Of a stretch of DNA of 64,000 bases, positions 1 through 7,198 are shown one piece after another. Below the pieces are notes generated by a model, which saw only the letters and a program-made list of their open reading frames with translations, did not search any database and was not told the DNA's origin. The stretch is from the NCBI GenBank assembly GCA_964351395.1, contig CAYGOF010000010.1, positions 1 through 64,000 on the forward strand, written 5' to 3'. Source of the stretch: Imperialibacter sp964351395 (GTDB lineage: Bacteria > Bacteroidota > Bacteroidia > Cytophagales > Cyclobacteriaceae). Made by a program: the position numbers and the translations under genes. Every line of letters begins with the position of its first letter. Positions within the stretch are counted from its first letter, which is position 1.

Positions 1-57
1 ATCAGAGAAGGTGGTAGAACTGTAGGATCAGGTCAGGTTACTGAAATTCTAGACTAA
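1..57 (+). CDS. tuf: Elongation factor Tu, 3' end only
   Basis: The window opens inside this gene. The 18 visible codons read IREGGRTVGSGQVTEILD and then TAA, the conserved C-terminus of EF-Tu domain 3. EF-Tu carries aminoacyl-tRNA to the ribosome as a GTP complex. Its position directly before tRNA-Trp, secE and nusG is a common arrangement in Bacteroidota. The start and most of the protein lie outside the window. A hairpin 15 bp after the stop probably ends its transcript. Confidence 0.95.
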   Translation: MREGGRTVGSGQVTEILD

Positions 58-71
58 GTTTTCAAATTGTT

Positions 72-104
72 AAATGCGTTTCATCTAATTGGTGAAACGC
101 ATTT
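72..104 (+). terminator. Hairpin after tuf
   Basis: A perfect 12-bp stem (72-83 with 93-104) closes a 9-nt loop just after the tuf stop. No T-run follows, so it is not a textbook intrinsic terminator. Its position between tuf and the next promoter fits a transcript end or 3' stabiliser. Confidence 0.6.
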
Positions 105-153
105 GCATATAATAAAACATTATTATACCTTTGCAGTCCGTTTTTCGGGCTGC
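102..153 (+). promoter_or_regulatory. Bacteroidota promoter of tRNA-Trp-secE-nusG with a palindrome at the start site
   Basis: A -33 element TTTG (102-105) lies 20 bp before a perfect -7 box TACCTTTG (126-133), matching the TTG-N19/20-TAnnTTTG consensus of the Bacteroidota primary sigma factor. The last G of the -7 box begins an 8-bp interrupted palindrome, GCAGTCCG with CGGGCTGC (133-140 with 146-153, one G-T pair) around TTTTT. The predicted start near 137 lies inside the left arm, so only part of the stem would be transcribed. Similar palindromes recur at the rpsL and rpsH promoters. Confidence 0.75.
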
Positions 154-162
154 ATTCGTTAA

Positions 163-233
163 ACGGGTGTAGTTCAAGGGTAGAATAGCGGTCTCCAAAA
201 CCGTTGATGGGAGTTCGAATCTCTCCACCCGTG
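163..233 (+). tRNA. tRNA-Trp (anticodon CCA)
   Basis: A full cloverleaf can be folded by hand. The acceptor arm is 163-169 with 226-232 (7 bp) and the discriminator G is at 233. The D-stem is 172-175 with 183-186, the anticodon stem 188-192 with 200-204 with anticodon CCA at 195-197, and the T-stem 209-213 with 221-225 with loop TTCGAAT. The 3' CCA is not encoded. It sits between a promoter and secE (27 bp), so it is probably the first element of a tRNA-secE-nusG transcript and would be cut out by RNase P and 3' processing. Confidence 0.97.
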
Positions 234-259
234 CTATAAAAACCGGGAGTGAAAAAGAT

Positions 260-451
260 ATGAATAAACTGGTTGCGTTCGTAAAGGAGTCTTATGACGA
301 GATGTGGACCAAGGTAACTTGGCCCAAATACGCTGAACTTCAGGGTAGCTCCATATTAGTGTTGGTGGCTTCACTAATTTTTGCTTTGCTCATCGGTGTT
401 GTTGACTTAGCGTTTGAAAACGCCTTGAAATGGTTTTATAACGCCTTTTAA
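260..451 (+). CDS. secE: Preprotein translocase subunit SecE
   Basis: A 63-residue, single-span SecE of the short bacterial type. It clamps SecY in the SecYEG channel of the inner membrane. Residues 1-25 form the amphipathic N-terminal helix, with the family motif around DEMWTKVTWPKYAELQ. One hydrophobic membrane segment follows at about 30-51. It lies between tRNA-Trp and nusG, its usual place. secY is 24 kb downstream in the spc cluster. Confidence 0.95.
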   Translation: MNKLVAFVKESYDEMWTKVTWPKYAELQGSSILVLVASLIFALLIGVVDLAFENALKWFYNAF

Positions 452-476
452 TAGGCAGTATAAATAGTTGTGAAGG

Positions 477-1028
477 ATGGGAGAAATTAATTGGTATGTG
501 GTGAGAGCGGTAAGCGGGCAGGAGAAGAAAGTAAAGACCTACCTGGAAACCGAAATTGCCAGACAAAATCTTACGGAATCTATTCCGCAGGTTTTAATTC
601 CATCCGAGAAAGTATATGAAATGCGCAATGGTAAAAAGCGTGTGAGGGAGCGTAACTTCTTTCCAGGTTACATCATCATCTCGGCTGACCTTTCGCATGG
701 CGAAATACTTCACACAATAACAAATATTCCTGGTGTGATAGGGTTTTTGGGTTCCAGAGACAAAACTAAAGCGCCTGTGCCTCTTCGGCAAAATGAAGTT
801 AATCGGATACTTGGAAAAGTAGACGAGATGGACGAGGCAGAAGAGAAATTGGATACACCTTTTATTGTAGGTGAAATAGTAAAGGTGATGGATGGGCCAT
901 TTAGTGGCTTTACCGGGACCGTTGAAGAAGTCTTCGAAGAAAGAAGAAAACTCAACGTGATGGTGAAGATATTTGGTCGAAACACACCAGTAGAATTGAA
1001 TTATTTCCAGGTAGAAAAACAGGATTAA
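477..1028 (+). CDS. nusG: Transcription termination/antitermination protein NusG
   Basis: 183 residues. The NGN domain begins at NWYVVRAVSGQEKKVKTYLE and contains the FFPGYIII core. A C-terminal KOW domain (about 128-180) carries VGEIVKVMDGPFSGFTGTVE. NusG binds the clamp of RNA polymerase to aid processivity and Rho or ribosome coupling. The ATG at 477 lies 25 bp after secE, and a GAAGG just before it is one of the few SD-like sequences seen here. rplK follows after 4 bp. Confidence 0.97.
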   Translation: MGEINWYVVRAVSGQEKKVKTYLETEIARQNLTESIPQVLIPSEKVYEMRNGKKRVRERNFFPGYIIISADLSHGEILHTITNIPGVIGFLGSRDKTKAPVPLRQNEVNRILGKVDEMDEAEEKLDTPFIVGEIVKVMDGPFSGFTGTVEEVFEERRKLNVMVKIFGRNTPVELNYFQVEKQD

Positions 1029-1032
1029 TAAA

Positions 1033-1476
1033 ATGGCTAAAGAAATTAGCGGGTACTTGAAACTTCAAGTGCGTGGTGGACAAGCCAACCCTGCACCCCC
1101 GATTGGTCCGGCTTTAGGTAGCAAGGGTCTTAACATCATGGAGTTCTGCAAGCAGTTTAACGCTAGGACGCAGGAAAAGCAAGGTATGGTTCTTCCGGTA
1201 TTAGTAACCATCTATACCGATAAGTCTTTTGACTTCGTAATCAAAACGCCTCCGGCGCCAGTGTTGATCATTGAGGCTTCGAAAATCAAGAAAGGTTCTG
1301 CTGAACCTAACAGGGACAAAGTAGGATCGGTGACTTGGGATCAGATCAAGCAAATTGCTGAAACCAAGATGCCAGATTTGAATGCATTTACCATAGAATC
1401 TGCCATGAAAATGGTAGCTGGTACAGCAAGAAGCATGGGTGTTAAAGTAACAGGAGCTGCTCCTTGGGATAATTAA
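1033..1476 (+). CDS. rplK: 50S ribosomal protein L11
   Basis: 147 residues, the usual length. The N-terminal half has the conserved GGQANPAPPIGPALGSKG segment that binds the GTPase-centre rRNA and is the region affected by thiopeptide antibiotics. The C-terminal half is the rRNA-binding domain ending in MGVKVTG. It lies 4 bp after nusG and 10 bp before rplA, so it is cotranscribed with both. Confidence 0.97.
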   Translation: MAKEISGYLKLQVRGGQANPAPPIGPALGSKGLNIMEFCKQFNARTQEKQGMVLPVLVTIYTDKSFDFVIKTPPAPVLIIEASKIKKGSAEPNRDKVGSVTWDQIKQIAETKMPDLNAFTIESAMKMVAGTARSMGVKVTGAAPWDN

Positions 1477-1486
1477 TCAAAGAGAA

Positions 1487-2185
1487 ATGGCAAAGCTTAC
1501 TAAGAATCAAAAGGCCGTAGCGGCCAAGATAGATAGCAGCAAGGAGTATGGCATCGATGATGCTGCTAAACTTCTAAAGGAGATTACCTTTACGAAGTTT
1601 GATGCTTCTGTTGATTTAGACATAAGATTGGGAGTTGATCCTCGCAAGGCTGATCAAATGGTGAGAGGCGTTGTAGCCCTTCCTCATGGTATCGGTAAAG
1701 AAGTAGTGGTTTTGGTACTTTGTACTCCTGACAAAGAGCAGGAAGCAAAGGATGCTGGAGCTGACTTTGTAGGACTTGACGACTATATCAAGAAAATTGA
1801 AGGCGGATGGACGGATATTGATGTGATCATCACTATGCCGACCGTGATGGCTAAGGTTGGTAAATTAGGTAGGGTTTTAGGTCCACGTGGTTTAATGCCT
1901 AATCCAAAGTCTGGTACAGTTACCTTAGACGTTGCCAAAGCCGTGAAAGAAGTGAAGGCGGGTAAAATTGACTTTAAAGTTGATAAAACAGGCATCATCC
2001 ACGCTAGCATAGGTAAAGTATCTTTCGCAGCTGATCAATTGAGAGACAATGCTTTAGAGATGATCCAAACAATCGCTCGTTTGAAGCCAAGTTCTTCAAA
2101 AGGTACTTACTTCAAAAGTATCCACCTTTCAAGCACAATGAGTGCAGGGATCACTATTGACAAAAACACAATAGGAGGGATTTAA
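1487..2185 (+). CDS. rplA: 50S ribosomal protein L1
   Basis: 232 residues, full length for bacterial L1, the mobile L1-stalk protein that guides deacylated tRNA out of the E site. Conserved segments include the GRVLGPRGLMPNPKSGTVT loop and an SSKGTYFKSIHLSSTM C-terminus. In many bacteria L1 represses its own rplKA mRNA. I could not identify the operator here. It is followed 2 bp later by rplJ. Confidence 0.97.
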   Translation: MAKLTKNQKAVAAKIDSSKEYGIDDAAKLLKEITFTKFDASVDLDIRLGVDPRKADQMVRGVVALPHGIGKEVVVLVLCTPDKEQEAKDAGADFVGLDDYIKKIEGGWTDIDVIITMPTVMAKVGKLGRVLGPRGLMPNPKSGTVTLDVAKAVKEVKAGKIDFKVDKTGIIHASIGKVSFAADQLRDNALEMIQTIARLKPSSSKGTYFKSIHLSSTMSAGITIDKNTIGGI

Positions 2186-2187
2186 TC

Positions 2188-2721
2188 ATGACAAGAGAAG
2201 ATAAGGCAGTACTCATTGACGAGTTGAAAGAGAAGTTTGCCAATAATGGTCACTTCTATATTACTGATGCTTCCGGTCTAAGTGTTGCTGAAGTAAATAA
2301 CTTTAGAGGTAAGTGTTTCGATAGCGGTGTTGAATACCGTGTGATCAAAAATTCACTTATTAGAAAAGCACTTGAGACTCTTGAAGGTGACTTTTCGCCT
2401 CTCAATGACACAGCTTTGAAAGGATTTTCAGGCGTTTTGTTCTCAAAAGAGGACGCAAAGGCTCCTGCTAAATTAATCAAAGACTTCAGAAAAACTGACA
2501 AGCAAGGTCGTCCTAAATTAAAGGCCGCGTCCATAGAAAAAGACTTATTCATTGGTGAACAGCATCTTGATATGCTAACTAGCCTTAAGTCTAAGTCCGA
2601 ACTTATCGGAGAGGTTATTGGATTGCTCCAATCTCCGGCGAAAAACGTGTTAGGCGCTCTTTTGAGTGGTCAGCACAAACTGGCAGGTATTGTAAAAACC
2701 CTGTCAGAAAAAGAATCATAA
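2188..2721 (+). CDS. rplJ: 50S ribosomal protein L10
   Basis: 177 residues. L10 is the base of the ribosomal stalk, anchoring L7/L12 dimers through its C-terminal helix (about 135-177). The N-terminal domain shows YRVIKNSLIRKAL, the RNA-binding core of the family. It starts 2 bp after rplA and ends 33 bp before rplL. Confidence 0.97.
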   Translation: MTREDKAVLIDELKEKFANNGHFYITDASGLSVAEVNNFRGKCFDSGVEYRVIKNSLIRKALETLEGDFSPLNDTALKGFSGVLFSKEDAKAPAKLIKDFRKTDKQGRPKLKAASIEKDLFIGEQHLDMLTSLKSKSELIGEVIGLLQSPAKNVLGALLSGQHKLAGIVKTLSEKES

Positions 2722-2754
2722 ACGAACGTAGAAACAATTTAATTATTTTCAAAA

Positions 2755-3141
2755 ATGGCAGATTTGAAAGCATTCGCAGAGCAACTGGTTAATCTTTCGG
2801 TAAAAGAAGTTAACGAACTTGCTGCAATTCTTAAAGATGAGTATGGCATTGAGCCGGCTGCTGCTGCAGCTTCAGTAGCAGTTGCAGGTGGTGCTGCTGC
2901 AGGTGGTGGAGAAGCCGCTGCAGAAGAGAAGAACTCATTTGATGTTATCCTTAAGTCAGCGGGAGCTGCTAAGCTTGCGGTTGTTAAGCTTGTGAAAGAC
3001 CTAACTGGACTTGGCTTGAAAGAAGCTAAAGAACTAGTAGATGGTGCTCCTAAAGCAGTGAAAGAAGGCGTTGCTAAAGACGAGGCAGAAGCCCTTAAGA
3101 AGCAGCTGGAAGAAGCAGGAGCTGAAGTAGAATTGAAATAA
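2755..3141 (+). CDS. rplL: 50S ribosomal protein L7/L12
   Basis: 128 residues. It has an N-terminal dimerisation domain (1-32), an Ala/Gly-rich hinge (about 35-58), and the C-terminal factor-binding domain with KEAKELVDGAPKAVKEGVAK. It recruits EF-Tu, EF-G and other translational GTPases to the ribosome. The 144-bp gap to rpoB contains hairpins that could set the ratio of stalk protein to polymerase. Confidence 0.97.
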   Translation: MADLKAFAEQLVNLSVKEVNELAAILKDEYGIEPAAAAASVAVAGGAAAGGGEAAAEEKNSFDVILKSAGAAKLAVVKLVKDLTGLGLKEAKELVDGAPKAVKEGVAKDEAEALKKQLEEAGAEVELK

Positions 3142-3150
3142 TATACTATG

Positions 3151-3207
3151 CCACTTTTAAGTGGTGGCTCCAAGATAATAGACCTGGCTAGTGCGTCAGG
3201 TCTTTTC
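3151..3207 (+). terminator. rplL-rpoB intergenic hairpins, possible attenuator
   Basis: Two stem-loops lie between rplL and rpoB. CCACTT/AAGTGG is at 3151-3164. A 7-bp AGACCTG/CAGGTCT stem is at 3180-3186 with 3197-3203, followed by TTTTC. The second resembles a weak intrinsic terminator. In E. coli an attenuator in this gap lowers rpoBC relative to rplJL. A similar role here is inference. No TTG/TAnnTTTG promoter was seen in the gap. Confidence 0.5.
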
Positions 3208-3285
3208 CTGTTTGTGCTAATTTAGCTGCAGGAACAATATTACTCTAGGGTTTATCCTTCTATTAAGAACTAAATCTTTAAAGCT

Positions 3286-6200
3286 TTGGCTAATAAAAAG
3301 ACATCCGATAGAATCAATTTCTCTTCGATTAAGGCAGTTTTAGATTATCCTGATTTTCTTGATGTGCAACTCCAGTCTTTCAAAGACTTTTTCCAATTGG
3401 AGACGCCTGCGGAAAAGAGAATTCAGGAGGGGCTTTTCAAAGTATTCGCTGAAAACTTCCCTATTTCTGACTCAAGAGAGAACTTCGTTCTTGAATTTAT
3501 TGATTATACTGTAGATCCTCCCAAGTATTCTGTAGATGAGAGTATCGACAGAGGTCTTACTTATTCGGTTCCGCTTAAAGCGAAATTAAGACTTTCCTGC
3601 AACGATGCAGATAATGAGGACTTCGAAACGATCGAGCAAGAAGTTTTCCTCGGCAATATTCCTTACATGACGGAGAAAGGCTCTTTCGTGATCAATGGCG
3701 CAGAAAGAGTTATTGTTTCTCAGCTACATAGATCACCTGGAGTATTCTTTGCCCAGAGTAAGCACACAAACGGAACAAAGCTTTATTCCGCTAGAATTAT
3801 TCCTTTCAAGGGATCTTGGATAGAGTTTGCGACTGACGTTAATAACGTCATGTACTCATATATTGATAGAAAGAAGAAGTTTCCTGTCACAACACTTCTT
3901 AGAGCAATAGGCTATGGTACTGACAAAGATATTCTTGACCTATTTGGTCTATCAGAGGAAGTAGAAGCGAATCAGAAGAACCTAAAAAAGATTGTCGGTA
4001 GAAAATTAGCTGCCAGGGTGCTACGTACCTGGACAGAAGATTTTGTTGATGAAGATACTGGTGAGGTTGTTTCTATCGATAGAAATGAAATTGTTCTCGA
4101 AAGGGATTCCGTTATCGGTGAAGAAGACCTTGAAACAATATTAGAGTCTGGCACAAAGTCAATCATCCTACATAGGGAAGATGTTAACGTGACTGACTAC
4201 GCTATTATTTATAACACCCTTCAAAAGGATAACTCTAACTCAGAAAAAGAAGCTGTTGAGCAGATCTATCGCCAGCTTAGAAACACTGAAGCTCCTGATG
4301 AGCAAACAGCAAGGGATATTATCCAGAGCTTGTTCTTTAGTGACAAGAGATATGACCTTGGAGAAGTTGGACGTTACAGGATAAACAAGAAATTAGGTCT
4401 TGATATTTCATTCGATGTTAGGGTGTTAACCACCGAGGACATTGTTAAAATTGTTAAGTACCTGATAGGTCTCATCAACTCCAAAGCAGTAGTAGATGAT
4501 ATTGACCACCTTTCTAATCGTCGTGTAAGAACAGTAGGTGAACAATTATATAGCCAATTCTCAGTTGGTCTGGCTCGCATGGCCCGTACCATTAAAGAGA
4601 GAATGAACGTTCGTGATAATGAAGACTTCAAGCCAGTTGATTTGATCAACGCCAGGACTTTGTCGTCTGTTATTAACTCGTTCTTTGGTACCAATCAGCT
4701 GTCCCAATTCATGGATCAGACCAATCCTCTTGCGGAGATTACTCACAAGAGAAGGATGTCGGCATTAGGACCAGGTGGTTTATCAAGAGAGCGTGCTGGT
4801 TTTGAGGTTCGTGACGTTCACTATACTCATTACGGTCGCCTTTGTACAATTGAAACACCGGAAGGACCAAATATCGGTCTGATTTCTTCTCTTTGTGTAC
4901 ATGCTAAAGTGAATAGCATGGGCTTCATCGAAACACCTTACCGGATTGTTGATGGTGGCATAGTTGGTAACGAAGTTTTATACCTAACTGCCGAAGAAGA
5001 AGATACACATTACATCGCTCAGGCTAATGCGCCTATTGATGATAAAGGTAAGTACCTGAATGACAAGGTTAAAGCTCGTTTTGAAGGTGATTTCCCTGTA
5101 GTGGAGCCGCCAACGCTTAAGTACATGGATGTTGCGCCTAACCAGATTGTGTCTGTGGCTGCATCAATGATTCCTTTCCTTGAGCATGACGATGCAAACC
5201 GCGCACTTATGGGTTCTAACATGCAACGTCAGGCAGTGCCTCTTCTTCGTCCACAGGCCCCTATCGTAGGGACAGGGTTAGAAGGAAGAATTGCAAAAGA
5301 TTCAAGAACGCTTGTGACAGCCGAAGGTAATGGCGAGGTTGTTTATGTAGATGCTAAAAAGATAGTTGTAAGATACGATAGAGATGACGAAGGTGAGTTG
5401 ATCAGCTTCGACAATGAAAACGTAGAATACAACCTGATAAAATTTAGGAGAACCAATCAGGATACTTGTATCAACCTGAAGCCGATTGTTTTCAAAGGAC
5501 AAAAGGTAGTGACCGGTCAAATCCTATGTGAAGGTTTTGCTACCGAACAGGGTGAATTGGCTCTTGGACGTAACCTTCAGGTGGCATTCATGCCATGGCA
5601 GGGATACAACTTCGAGGATGCGATTGTTATTTCTGAGAAGGTGGTTCGCGACGATATCTTTACTTCTATCCACATTGAGGAATTTGAACTAGAAGTAAGA
5701 GATACCAAGCGAGGTGAAGAAGAATTAACATCTGAAATTCCAAACGTTAGCGAAGAGGCTGTTAAAAACCTTGACGAAAACGGTATCATTAGAATAGGAG
5801 CAGACGTTAAAGAAGGAGATATCCTCATAGGTAAGATAACTCCTAAGGGAGAAACCGATCCGACACCAGAAGAAAAACTCCTTAGAGCCATCTTTGGTGA
5901 TAAGGCAGGTGATGTAAAGGATGCCTCTTTGAAAGCTTCTCCATCGCTAAGAGGTGTGGTTATTGACACTAAATTGTTCTCACGTCCTAAGAAAGATAAA
6001 GACCTTAGAAGTAAGTCTAAGAAAGAAGTGGAAGTGCTGAAAGCTAAGTATTCAAGCCAGCTGACCGAGCTTCGTAACCGTATGGTAAAAAAGCTTACAA
6101 CGCTTCTTGAAGGCAAAACTTCTCAGGGTGTTAAGCATAAATTCGGTGATGAGCTTATTTCGAAAGGAGTGAAGTTCAACGCACGTAATATCGACGAAAA

Positions 6201-7152
6201 TCTGTTCCCACCTAAAAACGTTTATAGAGACGAGAGTAACTATAACGTTCCGGAAGAAGCAAACCTGATTTCAGACATCAACCTTGACAACTGGACGACC
6301 GATGCTCATATCAATGAGAACATCGTAAAGTTGGTTAAGAATTTTATGAAAGCGAGGAATGAGGTCGCTGGTGATTTCAAGAGAGCGAGATTTACACTTG
6401 AAGTTGGTGACGAATTACCTGCAGGTATTGTTCAGCTTGCCAAAGTATATGTTGCCAAGAAGCGAAAGCTTAAAGTTGGTGATAAGATGGCGGGTCGTCA
6501 CGGTAACAAAGGTGTTGTTGCTAAGATTGTTCGTGAGGAAGATATGCCGTTCACTGAGGATGGAAATCCTGTCGATGTGGTGCTCAACCCACTTGGTGTA
6601 CCATCACGTATGAACATTGGTCAGATTTACGAAACAGTACTTGGTTGGGCTGGTCTTAAGTTGGGTCGCAAGTATGCCACACCAATATTTGACGGTGCTT
6701 CGATGGAGCAGGTAGCTGCTGAATTGAAGGAGGCTGGTCTTCCGGACTTTGGTAGAACCTACCTGACAGATGGTCTAACAGGAGTGCGTTTCGATCAACC
6801 GGTTACAGTTGGCGTCATTTATGTCCTTAAACTAGGTCACCTGGTTGACGACAAAATGCACGCTCGTTCTATCGGACCTTACTCTCTTATTACTCAGCAG
6901 CCGCTTGGTGGTAAGGCACAGTTTGGTGGTCAGAGATTTGGTGAGATGGAAGTTTGGGCACTTGAAGCATTTGGTGCTTCCAACATCCTTCAGGAAATCC
7001 TAACTATTAAGTCAGATGATGTAGTGGGTCGTGCTAAAGCTTACGAGGCGATAGTAAAAGGTGAAAATATGCAGAAGCCTGGAATTCCGGAATCATTCAA
7101 TGTATTGGTTCACGAACTTCGTGGTTTGGCACTTGAAATCACCCTTGACTAA
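3286..7152 (+). CDS. rpoB: DNA-directed RNA polymerase subunit beta
   Basis: 1288 residues. The start must be the TTG at 3286, because an in-frame TAA at 3271 leaves no ATG or GTG option before the conserved N-terminus ANKKTSDRINF. The rifampicin-pocket segment SQFMDQTNPLAEITHKRRMS carries the sensitive-type residues D477, H487 and S492 (E. coli D516, H526, S531). The C-terminal half has the KVGDKMAGRHGNKGVV catalytic-centre segment and GGKAQFGGQRFGEMEVWALE. It pairs with rpoC 46 bp downstream. Confidence 0.98.
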   Translation: MANKKTSDRINFSSIKAVLDYPDFLDVQLQSFKDFFQLETPAEKRIQEGLFKVFAENFPISDSRENFVLEFIDYTVDPPKYSVDESIDRGLTYSVPLKAKLRLSCNDADNEDFETIEQEVFLGNIPYMTEKGSFVINGAERVIVSQLHRSPGVFFAQSKHTNGTKLYSARIIPFKGSWIEFATDVNNVMYSYIDRKKKFPVTTLLRAIGYGTDKDILDLFGLSEEVEANQKNLKKIVGRKLAARVLRTWTEDFVDEDTGEVVSIDRNEIVLERDSVIGEEDLETILESGTKSIILHREDVNVTDYAIIYNTLQKDNSNSEKEAVEQIYRQLRNTEAPDEQTARDIIQSLFFSDKRYDLGEVGRYRINKKLGLDISFDVRVLTTEDIVKIVKYLIGLINSKAVVDDIDHLSNRRVRTVGEQLYSQFSVGLARMARTIKERMNVRDNEDFKPVDLINARTLSSVINSFFGTNQLSQFMDQTNPLAEITHKRRMSALGPGGLSRERAGFEVRDVHYTHYGRLCTIETPEGPNIGLISSLCVHAKVNSMGFIETPYRIVDGGIVGNEVLYLTAEEEDTHYIAQANAPIDDKGKYLNDKVKARFEGDFPVVEPPTLKYMDVAPNQIVSVAASMIPFLEHDDANRALMGSNMQRQAVPLLRPQAPIVGTGLEGRIAKDSRTLVTAEGNGEVVYVDAKKIVVRYDRDDEGELISFDNENVEYNLIKFRRTNQDTCINLKPIVFKGQKVVTGQILCEGFATEQGELALGRNLQVAFMPWQGYNFEDAIVISEKVVRDDIFTSIHIEEFELEVRDTKRGEEELTSEIPNVSEEAVKNLDENGIIRIGADVKEGDILIGKITPKGETDPTPEEKLLRAIFGDKAGDVKDASLKASPSLRGVVIDTKLFSRPKKDKDLRSKSKKEVEVLKAKYSSQLTELRNRMVKKLTTLLEGKTSQGVKHKFGDELISKGVKFNARNIDENLFPPKNVYRDESNYNVPEEANLISDINLDNWTTDAHINENIVKLVKNFMKARNEVAGDFKRARFTLEVGDELPAGIVQLAKVYVAKKRKLKVGDKMAGRHGNKGVVAKIVREEDMPFTEDGNPVDVVLNPLGVPSRMNIGQIYETVLGWAGLKLGRKYATPIFDGASMEQVAAELKEAGLPDFGRTYLTDGLTGVRFDQPVTVGVIYVLKLGHLVDDKMHARSIGPYSLITQQPLGGKAQFGGQRFGEMEVWALEAFGASNILQEILTIKSDDVVGRAKAYEAIVKGENMQKPGIPESFNVLVHELRGLALEITLD

Positions 7153-7161
7153 AAAATCCCA

Positions 7162-7177
7162 AGGGGCTTAGGCCCCT
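7162..7177 (+). other. Small GC-rich hairpin between rpoB and rpoC
   Basis: A perfect 6-bp stem, AGGGGC with GCCCCT, closes a 4-nt loop (TTAG) 9 bp after the rpoB stop. There is no T-run after it. It may be a processing or translation-spacing element; its function is unknown. Confidence 0.4.
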
Positions 7178-7198
7178 CAACCATATATAAATAACATT

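Noticed and set aside
2739..3173. Long minus-strand frame over rplL
   Set aside because: A shadow of the Ala/Glu-rich L7/L12 coding sequence. Its residues are Ser/Ala/Pro-rich with no domain.
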